Source of the DNA: Campylobacterales bacterium
GTDB lineage: Bacteria; Campylobacterota; Campylobacteria; Campylobacterales; Nitratiruptoraceae
Direction of reading: 5' to 3'
Length of the DNA stretch: 57,231 nt
NCBI GenBank assembly: GCA_027024145.1
Contig: JALVTF010000006.1
Coordinates: 1-57,231, forward strand
Shown here: piece by piece, positions 17,425 through 26,221 of the stretch
How positions within the stretch are numbered: the first letter of the stretch is position 1
Layout of the letters: every line of letters starts with the position of its first letter
Translations under genes and position numbers: made by a program
Notes under the pieces: generated by a model
Database searches by the model: none
What the model was told of the DNA's origin: nothing
What the model saw: the letters and a program-made list of their open reading frames with translations, nothing else

Positions 17425-18695
17425 CTCCCTTTCTCCTCGTTCTGAGCGCACTTCAGGCCGGCACCTGCATCACATGCCACCCCAAAGAGGCTCGTGACGT
17501 GCGCCATTCGCTCCATTTTACTCTCCAAAAAGCGCTCACCATCACACACCATGCATGGAGCATCGAAGGGAATGTCACGCTCCAAACGCTCCCGCATCCA
17601 CCCAAAACCATCAAAAAAGTCACCGATTTAGTGGATGACTTTTTGCGTCGCAAATGCCTACGCTGCCACCTTCCTCCTCAAGATGAGAACTCCTGTCTCG
17701 CTTGCCACCATCCCCATCCACCAAAAGTACACTTCGCCCGAGCCAAAGCCACGATGGACAAATGCCTCGCATGCCACAACAAAGAGTACATAGGTACAGA
17801 CTTCTTAGGCTGGTTTCCCAAAGATTACGACAGGAGCTATCGCGCCCCACTTTCGCCTCAGGGCACCTATCCGCCCGTGAAGTATGGCATCGACTACCAC
17901 CACCTCGCACCCGACGTGCACTATGAAGCTGGGCTCACATGTACCGACTGCCACACGAGGCTGCACCCAAAAGCCAAAACCCTCAGCTGCAAGGCGTGCC
18001 ATCCTCACCCCAGCAGCTCCAACCATCCTGCCTACCACAAGCGCATCGCCTGCATCGCATGCCACGCTTCATGGCAGATCAACTCCTACGAACTCTCCCT
18101 CTTTCGCGACGATACCGCCCACTACAAACAGTGGCGACGCCTCACGCTCCAAGAAGATCCTTGGCTGCGCACCTTTTTACAAAAAGCGCTCCATAGCCCC
18201 ACGCCGCCTCCGCCGCGGATGCCCGATTTCATAGACGGCACGCTTCATAAAGGCATCTGGTACAGCGGCTATCGCTTTCGCAGGTGGGAGGACTTCTATC
18301 TCGCGGTGGATAGGCGCGATGGCAAAATCAAGCTCTATCGCCCTTTGTACCAGTATCGCATCAGCTATCGCGACGCAAACGGAAGTGTAGTTTTTGATGA
18401 TGTCCATACCCTCGCTGGCCGCCCCATCGCCGTATGGCTGCCTTATGCGCCCCATACCATAGGAAAGCAAGCAAAAAGCTGCGAAATGTGCCATGACAAT
18501 CCGCTGCTCTTGCCGGCTAAATCCACAGGCACCGTCCTCGATCTCAAACATCCAGCAAGATCCGATCTTTTGTGGCAAGCCCGCATGCTCGACGCCAAAG
18601 AACGAGCGAAACTCCACTCACAACGGTATAGAAAAATACGAGCGAAGATGCTGATACGAAGGTTACAGATGGTGCCATCGCCCCAGGGGCGATAG
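17409..18695 (+). CDS. Eight-heme periplasmic c-type cytochrome
   Basis: A 428-residue protein with a short signal peptide (MFEKVAPFLLVLSALQAGT) and eight CXXCH motifs: CITCH, CLRCH, CLACH twice, CTDCH, CKACH, CIACH and CEMCH. It overlaps the 12-heme gene by 16 bases, so the two are made together. Its pattern CIACHASW...Y is close to CTACHSSW in the 12-heme protein, which suggests that the two are paralogues. Both contain a long heme-free stretch near the C-terminus. The function is unknown; a periplasmic complex with the 12-heme protein is likely. Confidence 0.85.
   Translation: MFEKVAPFLLVLSALQAGTCITCHPKEARDVRHSLHFTLQKALTITHHAWSIEGNVTLQTLPHPPKTIKKVTDLVDDFLRRKCLRCHLPPQDENSCLACHHPHPPKVHFARAKATMDKCLACHNKEYIGTDFLGWFPKDYDRSYRAPLSPQGTYPPVKYGIDYHHLAPDVHYEAGLTCTDCHTRLHPKAKTLSCKACHPHPSSSNHPAYHKRIACIACHASWQINSYELSLFRDDTAHYKQWRRLTLQEDPWLRTFLQKALHSPTPPPPRMPDFIDGTLHKGIWYSGYRFRRWEDFYLAVDRRDGKIKLYRPLYQYRISYRDANGSVVFDDVHTLAGRPIAVWLPYAPHTIGKQAKSCEMCHDNPLLLPAKSTGTVLDLKHPARSDLLWQARMLDAKERAKLHSQRYRKIRAKMLIRRLQMVPSPQGR
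18677..18693. terminator. Short GC-rich palindrome at the cytochrome gene end
   Basis: ATCGCCCC and its complement lie back to back around one A, giving about seven usable base pairs. It sits over the stop region of the 8-heme gene, 6 bases before the convergent gene end. There is no T tract, so termination is uncertain. Confidence 0.35.
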
Positions 18696-18698
18696 CTC

Positions 18699-19499
18699 CT
18701 ATTTGAAGAGGGATTTGAAGAAATTGGTGATATGTCCCGGTGTGGTAGAAATTCTCATGAATTGCCCCAATGAAAGATCGGGCAGAGAAATCGCGAGGTA
18801 GTATTTAGGATTGAGAATTTTAGCTTTGTTTCCTTCGATCAAAACCATATATGGCAAGAATGCACAGTGTTTTTGCTGATGCAGTTTAGAAATGTAGTAC
18901 TTCTCTCCATCGGGCGTGTCCATATAGACGCCATAGAGCACTGCCCCTTGCAAAGGAAGCTTGAACACTACGCGTGAGCCCGCATTTTTTTCGAGTTTTT
19001 GTGCGAGATTGCTCCCTTTGGCCACAGTGATCATATCTTCATAGTAGGGCATACCGAACATGAAGTGATAGCCTGCGAGTTTACTCTCTTTGAGTTTTTG
19101 TTTCGAAGGCGTAAGATCTCCAAAAGCCGCATGGAGACGCTTCGAAACCGCTGCGAGTTTGTTTTTGTCCAAATCTTTTTGCATGAACGCCACGACGAAG
19201 TAATCGGGATTCGTCAAGACAAGGATATGATCTTTGCTATCCACAAGTACCTTTTGCACACCTGCAAAGCCACGATCTTTTTTGGAAGCCATCGCTTTGA
19301 GTTCATTTGAGGTATAAACGACGATGTGGTAATTTGGATCGCCCATGGCGTCGTATTCGCCCACGGTGGCAAAGCCGTGTGCTTTGAGGGCTTGCTTGAC
19401 AGCGTCGGCACTTTCATACTTGCCGTACAGATAGGTACTCACGTCTTTTGCCATGAGGCTTACAGCCATGACCAACAGACCGATCAACAGTTTTCTCAT
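18699..19499 (-). CDS. Exported protein of unknown function
   Basis: A 266-residue protein with a clear signal peptide (MRKLLIGLLVMAVSLMA-KDVS) and no later membrane helix. The mature part is mixed alpha/beta with a segment GMPYYEDMITVAKGSNL and only one cysteine. I do not recognise the family. It is a single gene, convergent with the cytochromes and separated from them by 3 bases, and it has GGGGAG upstream of the ATG. The nearness to the sulfur cluster may be accidental because it is on the other strand. Confidence 0.7.
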   Translation of the reverse strand: MRKLLIGLLVMAVSLMAKDVSTYLYGKYESADAVKQALKAHGFATVGEYDAMGDPNYHIVVYTSNELKAMASKKDRGFAGVQKVLVDSKDHILVLTNPDYFVVAFMQKDLDKNKLAAVSKRLHAAFGDLTPSKQKLKESKLAGYHFMFGMPYYEDMITVAKGSNLAQKLEKNAGSRVVFKLPLQGAVLYGVYMDTPDGEKYYISKLHQQKHCAFLPYMVLIEGNKAKILNPKYYLAISLPDLSLGQFMRISTTPGHITNFFKSLFK

Positions 19500-19554
19500 T
19501 CACTCCCCTTTATTAGGTTTTGTTATACCTTTATCATATATCGTGTTTTCTTAA

Positions 19555-20016
19555 TTACTTCTTACTCGCACACTTTTTTTGCGCCAGATTTTCCAACCGT
19601 TCCAAAAAGGGCACCTGGTATGCGATGAGCAGATCTTTGGCCGCCTCTATGTCGAACCATGCGGCCTTGTCGATTTCCGGAAAGCGAAGCTGCTTTCCAT
19701 GGTACTCCATCTGCACCATATTGGATGTGATATCACCCGAAAGATCCTGCACGGTAGCGTAGATGCGCACCTCCTTGTTGGCAGTGCGCACACTGCCCAA
19801 ATCCATAAAATCCCCCTCGATTTGCTTGCCCGTCTCTTCGAAAAACTCGCGTTTGGCCGCCTCGATTGGTGTTTCGTCCTTTTCTATCTCCCCCTTGATG
19901 ATTCCCCAGCTGCGCTGCTTTTTGGCCCAAAAAGGACCACCCAAGTGCCCCAAAAAGACCTGCAGTTTCCCATCTTTACAGCGATAGGGCAAGATGCCGG
20001 CACTCCGTTTCATCAT
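19555..20016 (-). CDS. NUDIX hydrolase
   Basis: A 153-residue cytosolic protein with an intact Nudix box, G-x5-E-x7-R-E-F-F-E-E-T-G, at about residues 42-64. It starts SAGILPYRCKDGKLQVFLGHLGGPFW, which matches the subgroup sharing the G-x-L-P-Y/F start with diadenosine-tetraphosphate and nucleotide-sugar hydrolases. It hydrolyses a nucleoside diphosphate linked to another group. The exact substrate is unknown. It is divergent from the membrane protein at 20073. Confidence 0.88.
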   Translation of the reverse strand: MMKRSAGILPYRCKDGKLQVFLGHLGGPFWAKKQRSWGIIKGEIEKDETPIEAAKREFFEETGKQIEGDFMDLGSVRTANKEVRIYATVQDLSGDITSNMVQMEYHGKQLRFPEIDKAAWFDIEAAKDLLIAYQVPFLERLENLAQKKCASKK

Positions 20017-20072
20017 ACGCCTTTAATTGAACTATAAGTATTGACATTCTACACTAAACCCAAAGGAGTCGC

Positions 20073-20453
20073 ATGAACATCCAAAAAGTGATAAGCGGGT
20101 TTTTCTTCATTCTCGCGATGACCACGAACTTCGGCTTTTTCTACGGCAATCCGGCAAATCTCGAATATCACAGTCGCTACGAACTCTTCGCGGCGATCGT
20201 CGTCAACCTCATCGCCACTATCCTCAAACTCGGTGACAAGACCCAGTTGGGATCGGTGCTTTTAGCCACCAGCCTCGTGGCAGACATTCAGCTCATCGGT
20301 GCAGCGAGCGTGTGGGCACTGGGAGTATATGGGATCGGCCATCTCGATCTCGAATATATCGTCGCCATCGTCTCCATGAGTGGTGGTGCACTGCTGGCCA
20401 ATATCGTCTCAGTGTTGCTTTTTATCGGCGATACCCTCAAATCCAAAAGGTAA
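20073..20453 (+). CDS. Small membrane protein upstream of a potassium channel
   Basis: A 126-residue protein with four predicted helices and few charges, resembling the small uncharacterised membrane proteins (DUF6394 type) that precede TrkA-domain channels in related bacteria. That name is from memory. It has AAAGGAG upstream and ends 2 bases before the channel gene start, so the two are co-transcribed and may act together in the membrane. Confidence 0.65.
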   Translation: MNIQKVISGFFFILAMTTNFGFFYGNPANLEYHSRYELFAAIVVNLIATILKLGDKTQLGSVLLATSLVADIQLIGAASVWALGVYGIGHLDLEYIVAIVSMSGGALLANIVSVLLFIGDTLKSKR

Positions 20454-20455
20454 CT

Positions 20456-22165
20456 ATGGAATCCAATAGCGCATGGATCATCATCCATCGGATGCGGATC
20501 CCTTTTTTGGTGATCATCATCACCTTCACCATCTCCATTTTGGGCATGACCCTCATTCCCGGCCGCGACGACCAGGGACATGTCTATTACATGAACTTTT
20601 TCGATGCCTTCTATTTCGTTAGCTACATGGCCACCACCATAGGTTTTGGAGAAGCGCCCTACACCTTCACATATCCCCAGCGGTTGTGGGTGAGCTTTTG
20701 TATCTATCTGACAGTCATCGGCTGGTTCTACGGCATAGGAAACATCATCGCCCTCATCCAGGATAAAAAACTCGCACGCGAACTGGCCATCGCCCGCTTT
20801 CGCTCCAAGGTGCAAAAACTCACTGAACCCTTTATCATCGTTCTGGGCTACAACAACGTCACCAAAGAGATCATTAAACGTCTCAGCGGCGAAGGCATCC
20901 GCACCGTGGTGGTGGACAAAAACGAAGAGAAGATCGAAGAGATAGAGCTCGAAAACTTCATCCCCGAAGTCCCCGCCATCAGCGCCGACACGACCAAGCC
21001 AGAAACCCTCAAACTTGCTGGCATCCACCACAAACTCTGTCAGGCAGTGGTGATACTCTTCGAAGACGACGTCAAAAACGCCAAAATCGCACTCATGTGC
21101 AAACTGCTCAACAAAAAGATCAACATCATCGTCAAATCCACTACCAAGGACAATACCGAACATCTACGCAATATCGGTATCCGCAACATCGAAGATCCAT
21201 TCAAAATCATCTCCGACAGGTTCTACTTCGCCATCGCCGCACCCTATATCTGGCTTTTAGAGATGTGGATTTTCGGCCATATCCTGCGCATCCGCAAGCG
21301 AGAATTTTTGCCCACGCAGGGTAAATATATCATCTGTGGCGCAGGACGGATGGGAAAAGCGCTGGCCGAAGCCCTGGAACGTGCCCAGATCGAATATGTC
21401 TTCATAGACATCAAGGCAAAGGAGTACAAGCAGCGTAAGCAAAGTGCCATCTACGGGGACGCCGAAGATATCGAAACGCTTCTCAAAGCCGGCATCAAAG
21501 AGGCCAGCTGCATCATCGCCGGAACCAAAGACGACATGATCAATCTCACCATCCTCTCGACCGCCAAGAAGCTCAATCCAGCCATCTACACAGTCGCTCG
21601 CGAAAATAGCCTCGAAGATATCAGCGTCTTCAAATCGGCGCGCATCGACCGTATCTACATCCTCGAGCGTATCCTGGCCAAGTACACCTACAACTTCATC
21701 GCCCGTCCCATGGCCAACCGTTTCGTGCGCATGATCCACTACAAAGACAACGACTGGGCGATGCATGTGGTAGGCAGACTCAGCGCCACCATCGGCAAAA
21801 ACCCCGATGTCTTCGAGGTTACACTATCAGAAGAGAATGCCTATGCACTATGCAAAGAGCTCCAAAGAGGACGTTCCATCACTCTCGAGGTGCTACGCCG
21901 CTCCCGTAAAGACTACCGTAAGAAAAACCGTATCGTCTTTTTACTTTACCATTACGAAGATGAACATGTACGCAGGTCGGTACTGATGCCGGACGACAGC
22001 CTCGAAATCCAAGAAGGTGCGTCGCTTCTCGTAGCGTGCGACGAAGAGGCGCGTAGCGATTTTGAGTATATCATCAACAACTACTACGAGCTCTACTACG
22101 CCATGACGGGCAAAAAGCAAAGTGTAGGCATATTCGCACTTTTAGAGCATAAAAAAGACTCATAA
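20456..22165 (+). CDS. Potassium channel with two cytoplasmic RCK (TrkA-N) domains
   Basis: A 569-residue protein. It has two membrane helices (about 8-30 and 70-95) flanking a pore loop with ATTIGFGEAP, where canonical TVGYG is replaced by TIGFG. Two NAD-binding RCK domains follow (about 110-240 and 280-420), the second with GAGRMGKAL. A TrkA-C-like segment ends the chain. I start at ATG 20456, after AAAAGG, because longer in-frame reading only covers the end of the previous gene. RCK domains gate such channels by ligand binding. The 3' end overlaps the convergent lipase gene by 6 bases. Confidence 0.87.
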   Translation: MESNSAWIIIHRMRIPFLVIIITFTISILGMTLIPGRDDQGHVYYMNFFDAFYFVSYMATTIGFGEAPYTFTYPQRLWVSFCIYLTVIGWFYGIGNIIALIQDKKLARELAIARFRSKVQKLTEPFIIVLGYNNVTKEIIKRLSGEGIRTVVVDKNEEKIEEIELENFIPEVPAISADTTKPETLKLAGIHHKLCQAVVILFEDDVKNAKIALMCKLLNKKINIIVKSTTKDNTEHLRNIGIRNIEDPFKIISDRFYFAIAAPYIWLLEMWIFGHILRIRKREFLPTQGKYIICGAGRMGKALAEALERAQIEYVFIDIKAKEYKQRKQSAIYGDAEDIETLLKAGIKEASCIIAGTKDDMINLTILSTAKKLNPAIYTVARENSLEDISVFKSARIDRIYILERILAKYTYNFIARPMANRFVRMIHYKDNDWAMHVVGRLSATIGKNPDVFEVTLSEENAYALCKELQRGRSITLEVLRRSRKDYRKKNRIVFLLYHYEDEHVRRSVLMPDDSLEIQEGASLLVACDEEARSDFEYIINNYYELYYAMTGKKQSVGIFALLEHKKDS

Positions 22166-23014
22166 TCGCAGCAAAAACTCCCTTGCTGCGATGCGTCCCG
22201 CTTCGATCACTTCGTATGCTTTGTGAAAGTCATAGGTGCCGCAGATGTCTTTGGAGATCTCGATGAGATGATCGGGCGGATAGGCGGCCAGGCGATAGCG
22301 CGTCAGCGCCCGCTGCATGGTATCGAAGCTCATATCCATGATATCGAACATGCTAAATTTCGTATCGTCTTTGATGAGGGTGGAGAGCTGGTTTTTGAGT
22401 TTCGTTTTGGTCTTTTCGAGGCGCTTTTTACGTTCGCGCTCCTTGGAAGGAATCGCGATTTGTGGCTTCGGGGCATCGCCGTAGACGTTGACGACGATGA
22501 TCTTGTCGCTATGGTCGCTCATGGTGGGCGCCACGGGGATAGGATTGAGTACGCCGCCGTCGACGAGGAGCATATCTTTAAACTCTACAGGCGTAAAAAA
22601 GGATGGGATCGAAATAGAGGCCCGCATGGCCGTAAGCAGATCGCCCTCTTGGAACCATACCTCTTTGTTGTGCTTGATATCGGTGGCGATGGCGGTGTAT
22701 TTGATAGGCAGCTCTTCGATTTTTATCTCGCCTATGATCTGGCGCAGCTTCGCAAAAACCTTCTCGCCGCGGATGAAGCCTCGCTTATCGAAACTCAGAT
22801 CAAAGAGCCCCACCACATCCCACACATCGAGCCCCAAAACCCACTCTTTGTACGCTTCCATCCCGCCCGCGGCATAGAGACCGCCGATGAGCGCTCCCAT
22901 GGAAGAGCCGCTGATAGAGACGATCTCGATGCCGGCTTTTTGGAGCTCTTCGATGACGCCGATATGTGCATACCCTCTGGCACCGCCGCTGCCGAGCACC
23001 AAGGAAATTTTCAT
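22160..23014 (-). CDS. Patatin-like phospholipase (RssA-type)
   Basis: A 284-residue cytosolic serine hydrolase. The oxyanion motif GSGGARG starts at residue 8, the nucleophile Ser38 is in GSSMG, and the catalytic Asp is in VDGG. The start at 23014 gives MKISLVLGSGGARGYAHIG, the normal head of this family, and overlaps the preceding gene by 4 bases. These enzymes release fatty acids from lipids. Its place at the end of an efflux operon (emrA-emrB-tolC-like) is shared with no obvious function and may reflect membrane repair. Confidence 0.87.
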   Translation of the reverse strand: MKISLVLGSGGARGYAHIGVIEELQKAGIEIVSISGSSMGALIGGLYAAGGMEAYKEWVLGLDVWDVVGLFDLSFDKRGFIRGEKVFAKLRQIIGEIKIEELPIKYTAIATDIKHNKEVWFQEGDLLTAMRASISIPSFFTPVEFKDMLLVDGGVLNPIPVAPTMSDHSDKIIVVNVYGDAPKPQIAIPSKERERKKRLEKTKTKLKNQLSTLIKDDTKFSMFDIMDMSFDTMQRALTRYRLAAYPPDHLIEISKDICGTYDFHKAYEVIEAGRIAAREFLLRL

Positions 23015-24276
23015 CGCACGGCCCTTTGAAAACTTTGCAAACCCATCATCAGCGCCACCGTACATTTTTGCGCAAAAATCTCGGAGCGCACCGCTGCAAG
23101 CTTCGCTTTGGCCTCAGCCTCTTGCGCGATAGCGCGGCTCAGCTCGTCCGCACTGGCTAATTGATTGTCGTAGCGACCTTGCACGAGCCGCGCATATTCC
23201 CTGGCGGCTCGAAGCTGCTTTTTGGCCCAAGCAAGTTTTTCTTGGAGCGCACCGAGCTTGATTTTGGCGTTTGCAAGGTCGGTTTTCGCTCTTTGTACAT
23301 AGTCGTTAAAGTAGCTTCGCTTGGCTAAATAGGCTGCTTTTGCAGCTTCGATTTTGTGCATGTCACCCATGCCATGAAAGAGATTGTAGCGCACGCCGAT
23401 GCCCACGTAGCTCTCATCGGCATTGCGATACCCATCCCCATCCAAGGCGATACTATCACCGAAACGTTTCAAACTCGCTTCTATACCAATTTTTGGCCAG
23501 AGAGTCGATTTGGCCAGTTTTATTTGGCTCTTGCCGATGGCGAGCTCTTTGGATAGAGCCGCGATATCGGCACGCTGCAAAAGCGTGCTCGTTTGGGGCA
23601 GCGTGATATGCGGCAGCTGCGTAGCTTTTGGTTTGTAGCCGCTCAGATACGCCAATGTATTGGCTACACTCTTTTGCCGCGCCTGTGCGCTTGCGAGCTG
23701 TGCCTTGATGGCATACATCTTCGCTTCGATATTGTACACGTCACTCAGCGGCGCCAAGCCCTGATCGTAAAGCCCCTGCGCCTTTTTATACGAAAGGCGC
23801 AACGCGGCGTACGCTTTTTGCAGTGCCGATACCTCCTCGTTGGCTGCATAGAGGGCGGCGTAGAGTCTGGCCGCTTCGAGGTAGAGGTTGCGCTGCAGAT
23901 CCTTTTTAGTTAGTTTCGCTTTAAGATATTCTAAGCGGCTCTTTTGGATCATGGAGGTGATGGCAAATCCGCTAAAGAGTGGATAGCGCAGCATCAACGC
24001 ACCCTCGATATGCGTCTTTTTGCCCATAGGCAGCCCCACTACCGGCTGGCGGGGCAGATGCAGATACATCGTGGGCGTTTCACGCAGCTTGGCCGCATCG
24101 AGCGTAGCGTCGAGGCTCGGAAGATTTTGCGCCTTTTGTGCCAAGTAGAGCGCTCGCATCGCCTTGGCTTGGAAATCTTTGGCCTGCAAGAGCCTACCCT
24201 TTTGCACCCCTTCCAAAACTTTCGTAAATTCGCCCGCCATCAGCAGCAGCGGCAAAAAGAGTACTATCCATCGCAT
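23011..24276 (-). CDS. TolC-family outer-membrane efflux protein
   Basis: A 421-residue protein with a signal peptide (MRWIVLFLPLLLMAG) and the internally duplicated, Ala-rich coiled-coil pattern of TolC. The motifs R-Y-P-L-F-S-G and Y-N-L-F-H-G occur at equivalent places in the two halves. I use ATG 24276, after GGGAGAAAATC. Its start overlaps the end of the MFS gene by 13 bases. It would form the outer-membrane duct for the EmrAB-type pump of the same operon, and perhaps also for the ABC exporter at 36-40 kb, which lacks its own. Confidence 0.87.
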   Translation of the reverse strand: MRWIVLFLPLLLMAGEFTKVLEGVQKGRLLQAKDFQAKAMRALYLAQKAQNLPSLDATLDAAKLRETPTMYLHLPRQPVVGLPMGKKTHIEGALMLRYPLFSGFAITSMIQKSRLEYLKAKLTKKDLQRNLYLEAARLYAALYAANEEVSALQKAYAALRLSYKKAQGLYDQGLAPLSDVYNIEAKMYAIKAQLASAQARQKSVANTLAYLSGYKPKATQLPHITLPQTSTLLQRADIAALSKELAIGKSQIKLAKSTLWPKIGIEASLKRFGDSIALDGDGYRNADESYVGIGVRYNLFHGMGDMHKIEAAKAAYLAKRSYFNDYVQRAKTDLANAKIKLGALQEKLAWAKKQLRAAREYARLVQGRYDNQLASADELSRAIAQEAEAKAKLAAVRSEIFAQKCTVALMMGLQSFQRAVR

Positions 24277-25829
24277 GATTTTCTCCCAAAACGTGGTGTC
24301 ACGAAGAGCGCTACGACAAAGAGTGCTCCCAATAGGGCCCAATAGCCTGCGTGCATGAAGGTGTTGTAAAAGCCGTAGTCGTAGCTCATGAATAGCTCGA
24401 AATTGCGAAAGAGCTCGCGCACGAGGGCTTCTCCCATGCCCAAAAGCTCTGCAAATCTATGCAAAAAATGCTCCACATAGTCGCTGTTTTGTGTTTCTAC
24501 CATTCTATCGAAATTGAGGGCTTTGAAGTACTCCATATTGTTCGTCGCCAATGCCGTGCCAAAACTCCCGCCCACGAAACGCACATAATCCATCAGCACG
24601 ATGGCAAGCTCGCTCTTGTTGGCCGGAGCGCTTTGGAGTATCAGCACCGTCACAGGCGCGAAGAACATCCCCATGCCGATACCGAAGGGAATCGTCAGTA
24701 AGATTGCCTGCGCAAGCGGCGTATAGTAATCGAGGCGCGGCAAGAGTACGAGTGCTGTGACGACATAGATGACGGTCGCCAAAGCTATGGCGTTTCTGGC
24801 TCCAATCTTGTCGCTAATCATTCCGGCAATGGGAGAGAAAATACCGATAAACAACGCAAACGCAAAGACCGCTATCCCCGCATCGAGGGTGGGCAGCCCT
24901 TTGATATGTTCGTAGTAGATGGGTAGAAGATAGAAATACTGGTACATGCTAAAGCCGAGGATAAAGAAGTAGATGAAGATGCCGTTGGTAAAATCGAGAT
25001 TGCGAAAGAGCGTAAAATCGATGAGCTTAGCCTTGGCGTTGAGCTCGATGAGGGCGTAGATGAGATAGGATATGATGGAGATAAAGAGCAAAACCCCGAT
25101 GATGGTGGAGCTCAACCAGCCAAGCTGCTGACCGCGTCCGAGCATAATCAGCAGCGAAACGGTCGCTATAGAGAGGAAAAAGAGACTTACGAAGTTGATG
25201 CGCAGTCGCTCGAAAAAGCGCTCTTTTGGCAGATACAAAACCCCGGCGATCGTGAGCAGTATGCCGATGGGCACGTTGATAAAAAAGACCATCCGCCAGT
25301 TGTAGTATTCAGTCAGATAGCCGCCTATCGTGGGACCCAGAGCCGGAGCGAAACTGACCCCCAGCGCAAAAATCCCCATCGCTAATCCCTGGCGCTCCGG
25401 GGGAAAGTAGCTAAAGACCATCACATGGCTCGTGACCATGATGAGCGCTTCTGCGAAGCCTTGGAATATGCGCGCTGCGATGATAGACTCCAAGGAGCTC
25501 GAAATCCCGCACACGAAACTGGCGAGACTAAAGAGCGCTACGCCTACTAAAAAGACCTTTTTCGCACCATTGCGCTTGATGAGATACTCACATACCAAAA
25601 GCCCGATGGCCGCAGCCACCATGTAGCTGGTGATGATCCACTGCACGCCGTACATATCTGTCGCCAATGGCCCCGTGAGCTTGGGCACAATTACATCCAC
25701 CACCGTCGTATCGAGAATCGCCATAAAAGCACCTACCATGACGATGAAAGTATAGAGGGCGCGCTCTTTGGAAGAAATATCCCAAGGTTTTTTGTCATTG
25801 GTCATTAGGTCATTGGTCATTGGCGACAT
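24264..25829 (-). CDS. emrB: DHA2-family MFS drug exporter (EmrB-like)
   Basis: A 521-residue membrane transporter with about 14 helices and the DHA2 motifs: motif A-like LIKRNGAKKVFLVG, and motif C ALGPTIGGYL. It opens F-M-A-I-L-D-T-T-V-V-D-V. EmrB-type pumps export hydrophobic drugs by proton exchange. The start is ATG 25829, after GGAAAG. The first residues MSPMTNDLMTND are encoded by the TGACCAAT repeat that ends the four-helix-bundle insertion, so the N-terminus has been altered. It overlaps that inserted gene by 20 bases. Confidence 0.88.
   Translation of the reverse strand: MSPMTNDLMTNDKKPWDISSKERALYTFIVMVGAFMAILDTTVVDVIVPKLTGPLATDMYGVQWIITSYMVAAAIGLLVCEYLIKRNGAKKVFLVGVALFSLASFVCGISSSLESIIAARIFQGFAEALIMVTSHVMVFSYFPPERQGLAMGIFALGVSFAPALGPTIGGYLTEYYNWRMVFFINVPIGILLTIAGVLYLPKERFFERLRINFVSLFFLSIATVSLLIMLGRGQQLGWLSSTIIGVLLFISIISYLIYALIELNAKAKLIDFTLFRNLDFTNGIFIYFFILGFSMYQYFYLLPIYYEHIKGLPTLDAGIAVFAFALFIGIFSPIAGMISDKIGARNAIALATVIYVVTALVLLPRLDYYTPLAQAILLTIPFGIGMGMFFAPVTVLILQSAPANKSELAIVLMDYVRFVGGSFGTALATNNMEYFKALNFDRMVETQNSDYVEHFLHRFAELLGMGEALVRELFRNFELFMSYDYGFYNTFMHAGYWALLGALFVVALFVTPRFGRKSCDG
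25794..25823. repeat. GTCATTRG-type repeat array, left copy
   Basis: Four tandem units close to GTCATTGG (GTCATTG, GTCATTAG, GTCATTG, GTCATTGG) occur. Its first 14-base stretch TCATTGGTCATTAG (25795-25808) is exactly complementary to 26203-26216 in the right copy. The array lies across the emrB start and holds the stop codon of the four-helix gene. Confidence 0.9.
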
Positions 25830-26187
25830 TTTTCTTTCCGGTTTTTTGGATAAAATTATTGAGTTTCTTTCCCAAATCTTCCAAATCTTGTAGCATTGTC
25901 TCAAATAGCTGTTGCGTTATAAAATTTCGCTTCCACAACAGTAACAGCCAATGTTTTGCTTCCCATAAACTCCCACGCGCATTGTAATAGAAACGAATTT
26001 TGTCCTTGTAGTGAAATCGTCCATATCCTTCTGCAATATTCGCTCCAATCGAATCACATGATGAGAGAAACTGCTCTCCTATAGAAAATTGAAATTGTTT
26101 AGGAAGGGTTTGAAAAATTTGCCATCCTTGTTCACTCACTTGTAACGATAATCGATAAATTTCCAAATTTCTAAGTCCCTGTCCCAT
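25810..26187 (-). CDS. Four-helix-bundle protein (23S rRNA intervening-sequence family) inserted in the emr operon
   Basis: A 125-residue protein starting MGQGLRNLEIYRLSLQVSEQGWQIFQTLPKQ, with the middle segment F-L-S-S-C-D-S-I-G-A-N-I-A-E-G-Y-G-R. These are characteristic of the S23/avd-like four-helix-bundle family, which is often carried in rRNA intervening sequences or in small mobile units. Its GC content is visibly lower than the neighbours. It is bounded by inverted TGACCAATGAC-type repeats and splits emrA from emrB. The cellular role is unknown. No reverse transcriptase or template repeat is nearby, so it is not part of a diversity-generating retroelement here. Confidence 0.85.
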   Translation of the reverse strand: MGQGLRNLEIYRLSLQVSEQGWQIFQTLPKQFQFSIGEQFLSSCDSIGANIAEGYGRFHYKDKIRFYYNARGSLWEAKHWLLLLWKRNFITQQLFETMLQDLEDLGKKLNNFIQKTGKKNVANDQ

Positions 26188-26194
26188 CTTCTTT

Positions 26195-26221
26195 CCTAAT
26201 GACTAATGACCAATGACTAAT
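26195..26221. repeat. GTCATTRG-type repeat array, right copy (inverted)
   Basis: Repeated TAATGAC/CAATGAC units are complementary to the left array, so the four-helix gene is flanked by inverted repeats with a 14-bp perfect match. The emrA stop codon (TAG) is supplied by this array. Its outer edge marks the probable insertion boundary. Confidence 0.88.

Noticed and set aside
15673-18695. Known multiheme reductases (octaheme tetrathionate/nitrite reductase, NrfA)
   Set aside because: No CXXCK or other special active-site heme motif, and the heme count and spacing do not fit those families.
25810-26187. Diversity-generating retroelement around the four-helix (avd-like) gene
   Set aside because: No reverse transcriptase and no template/variable repeat pair is present in the window.
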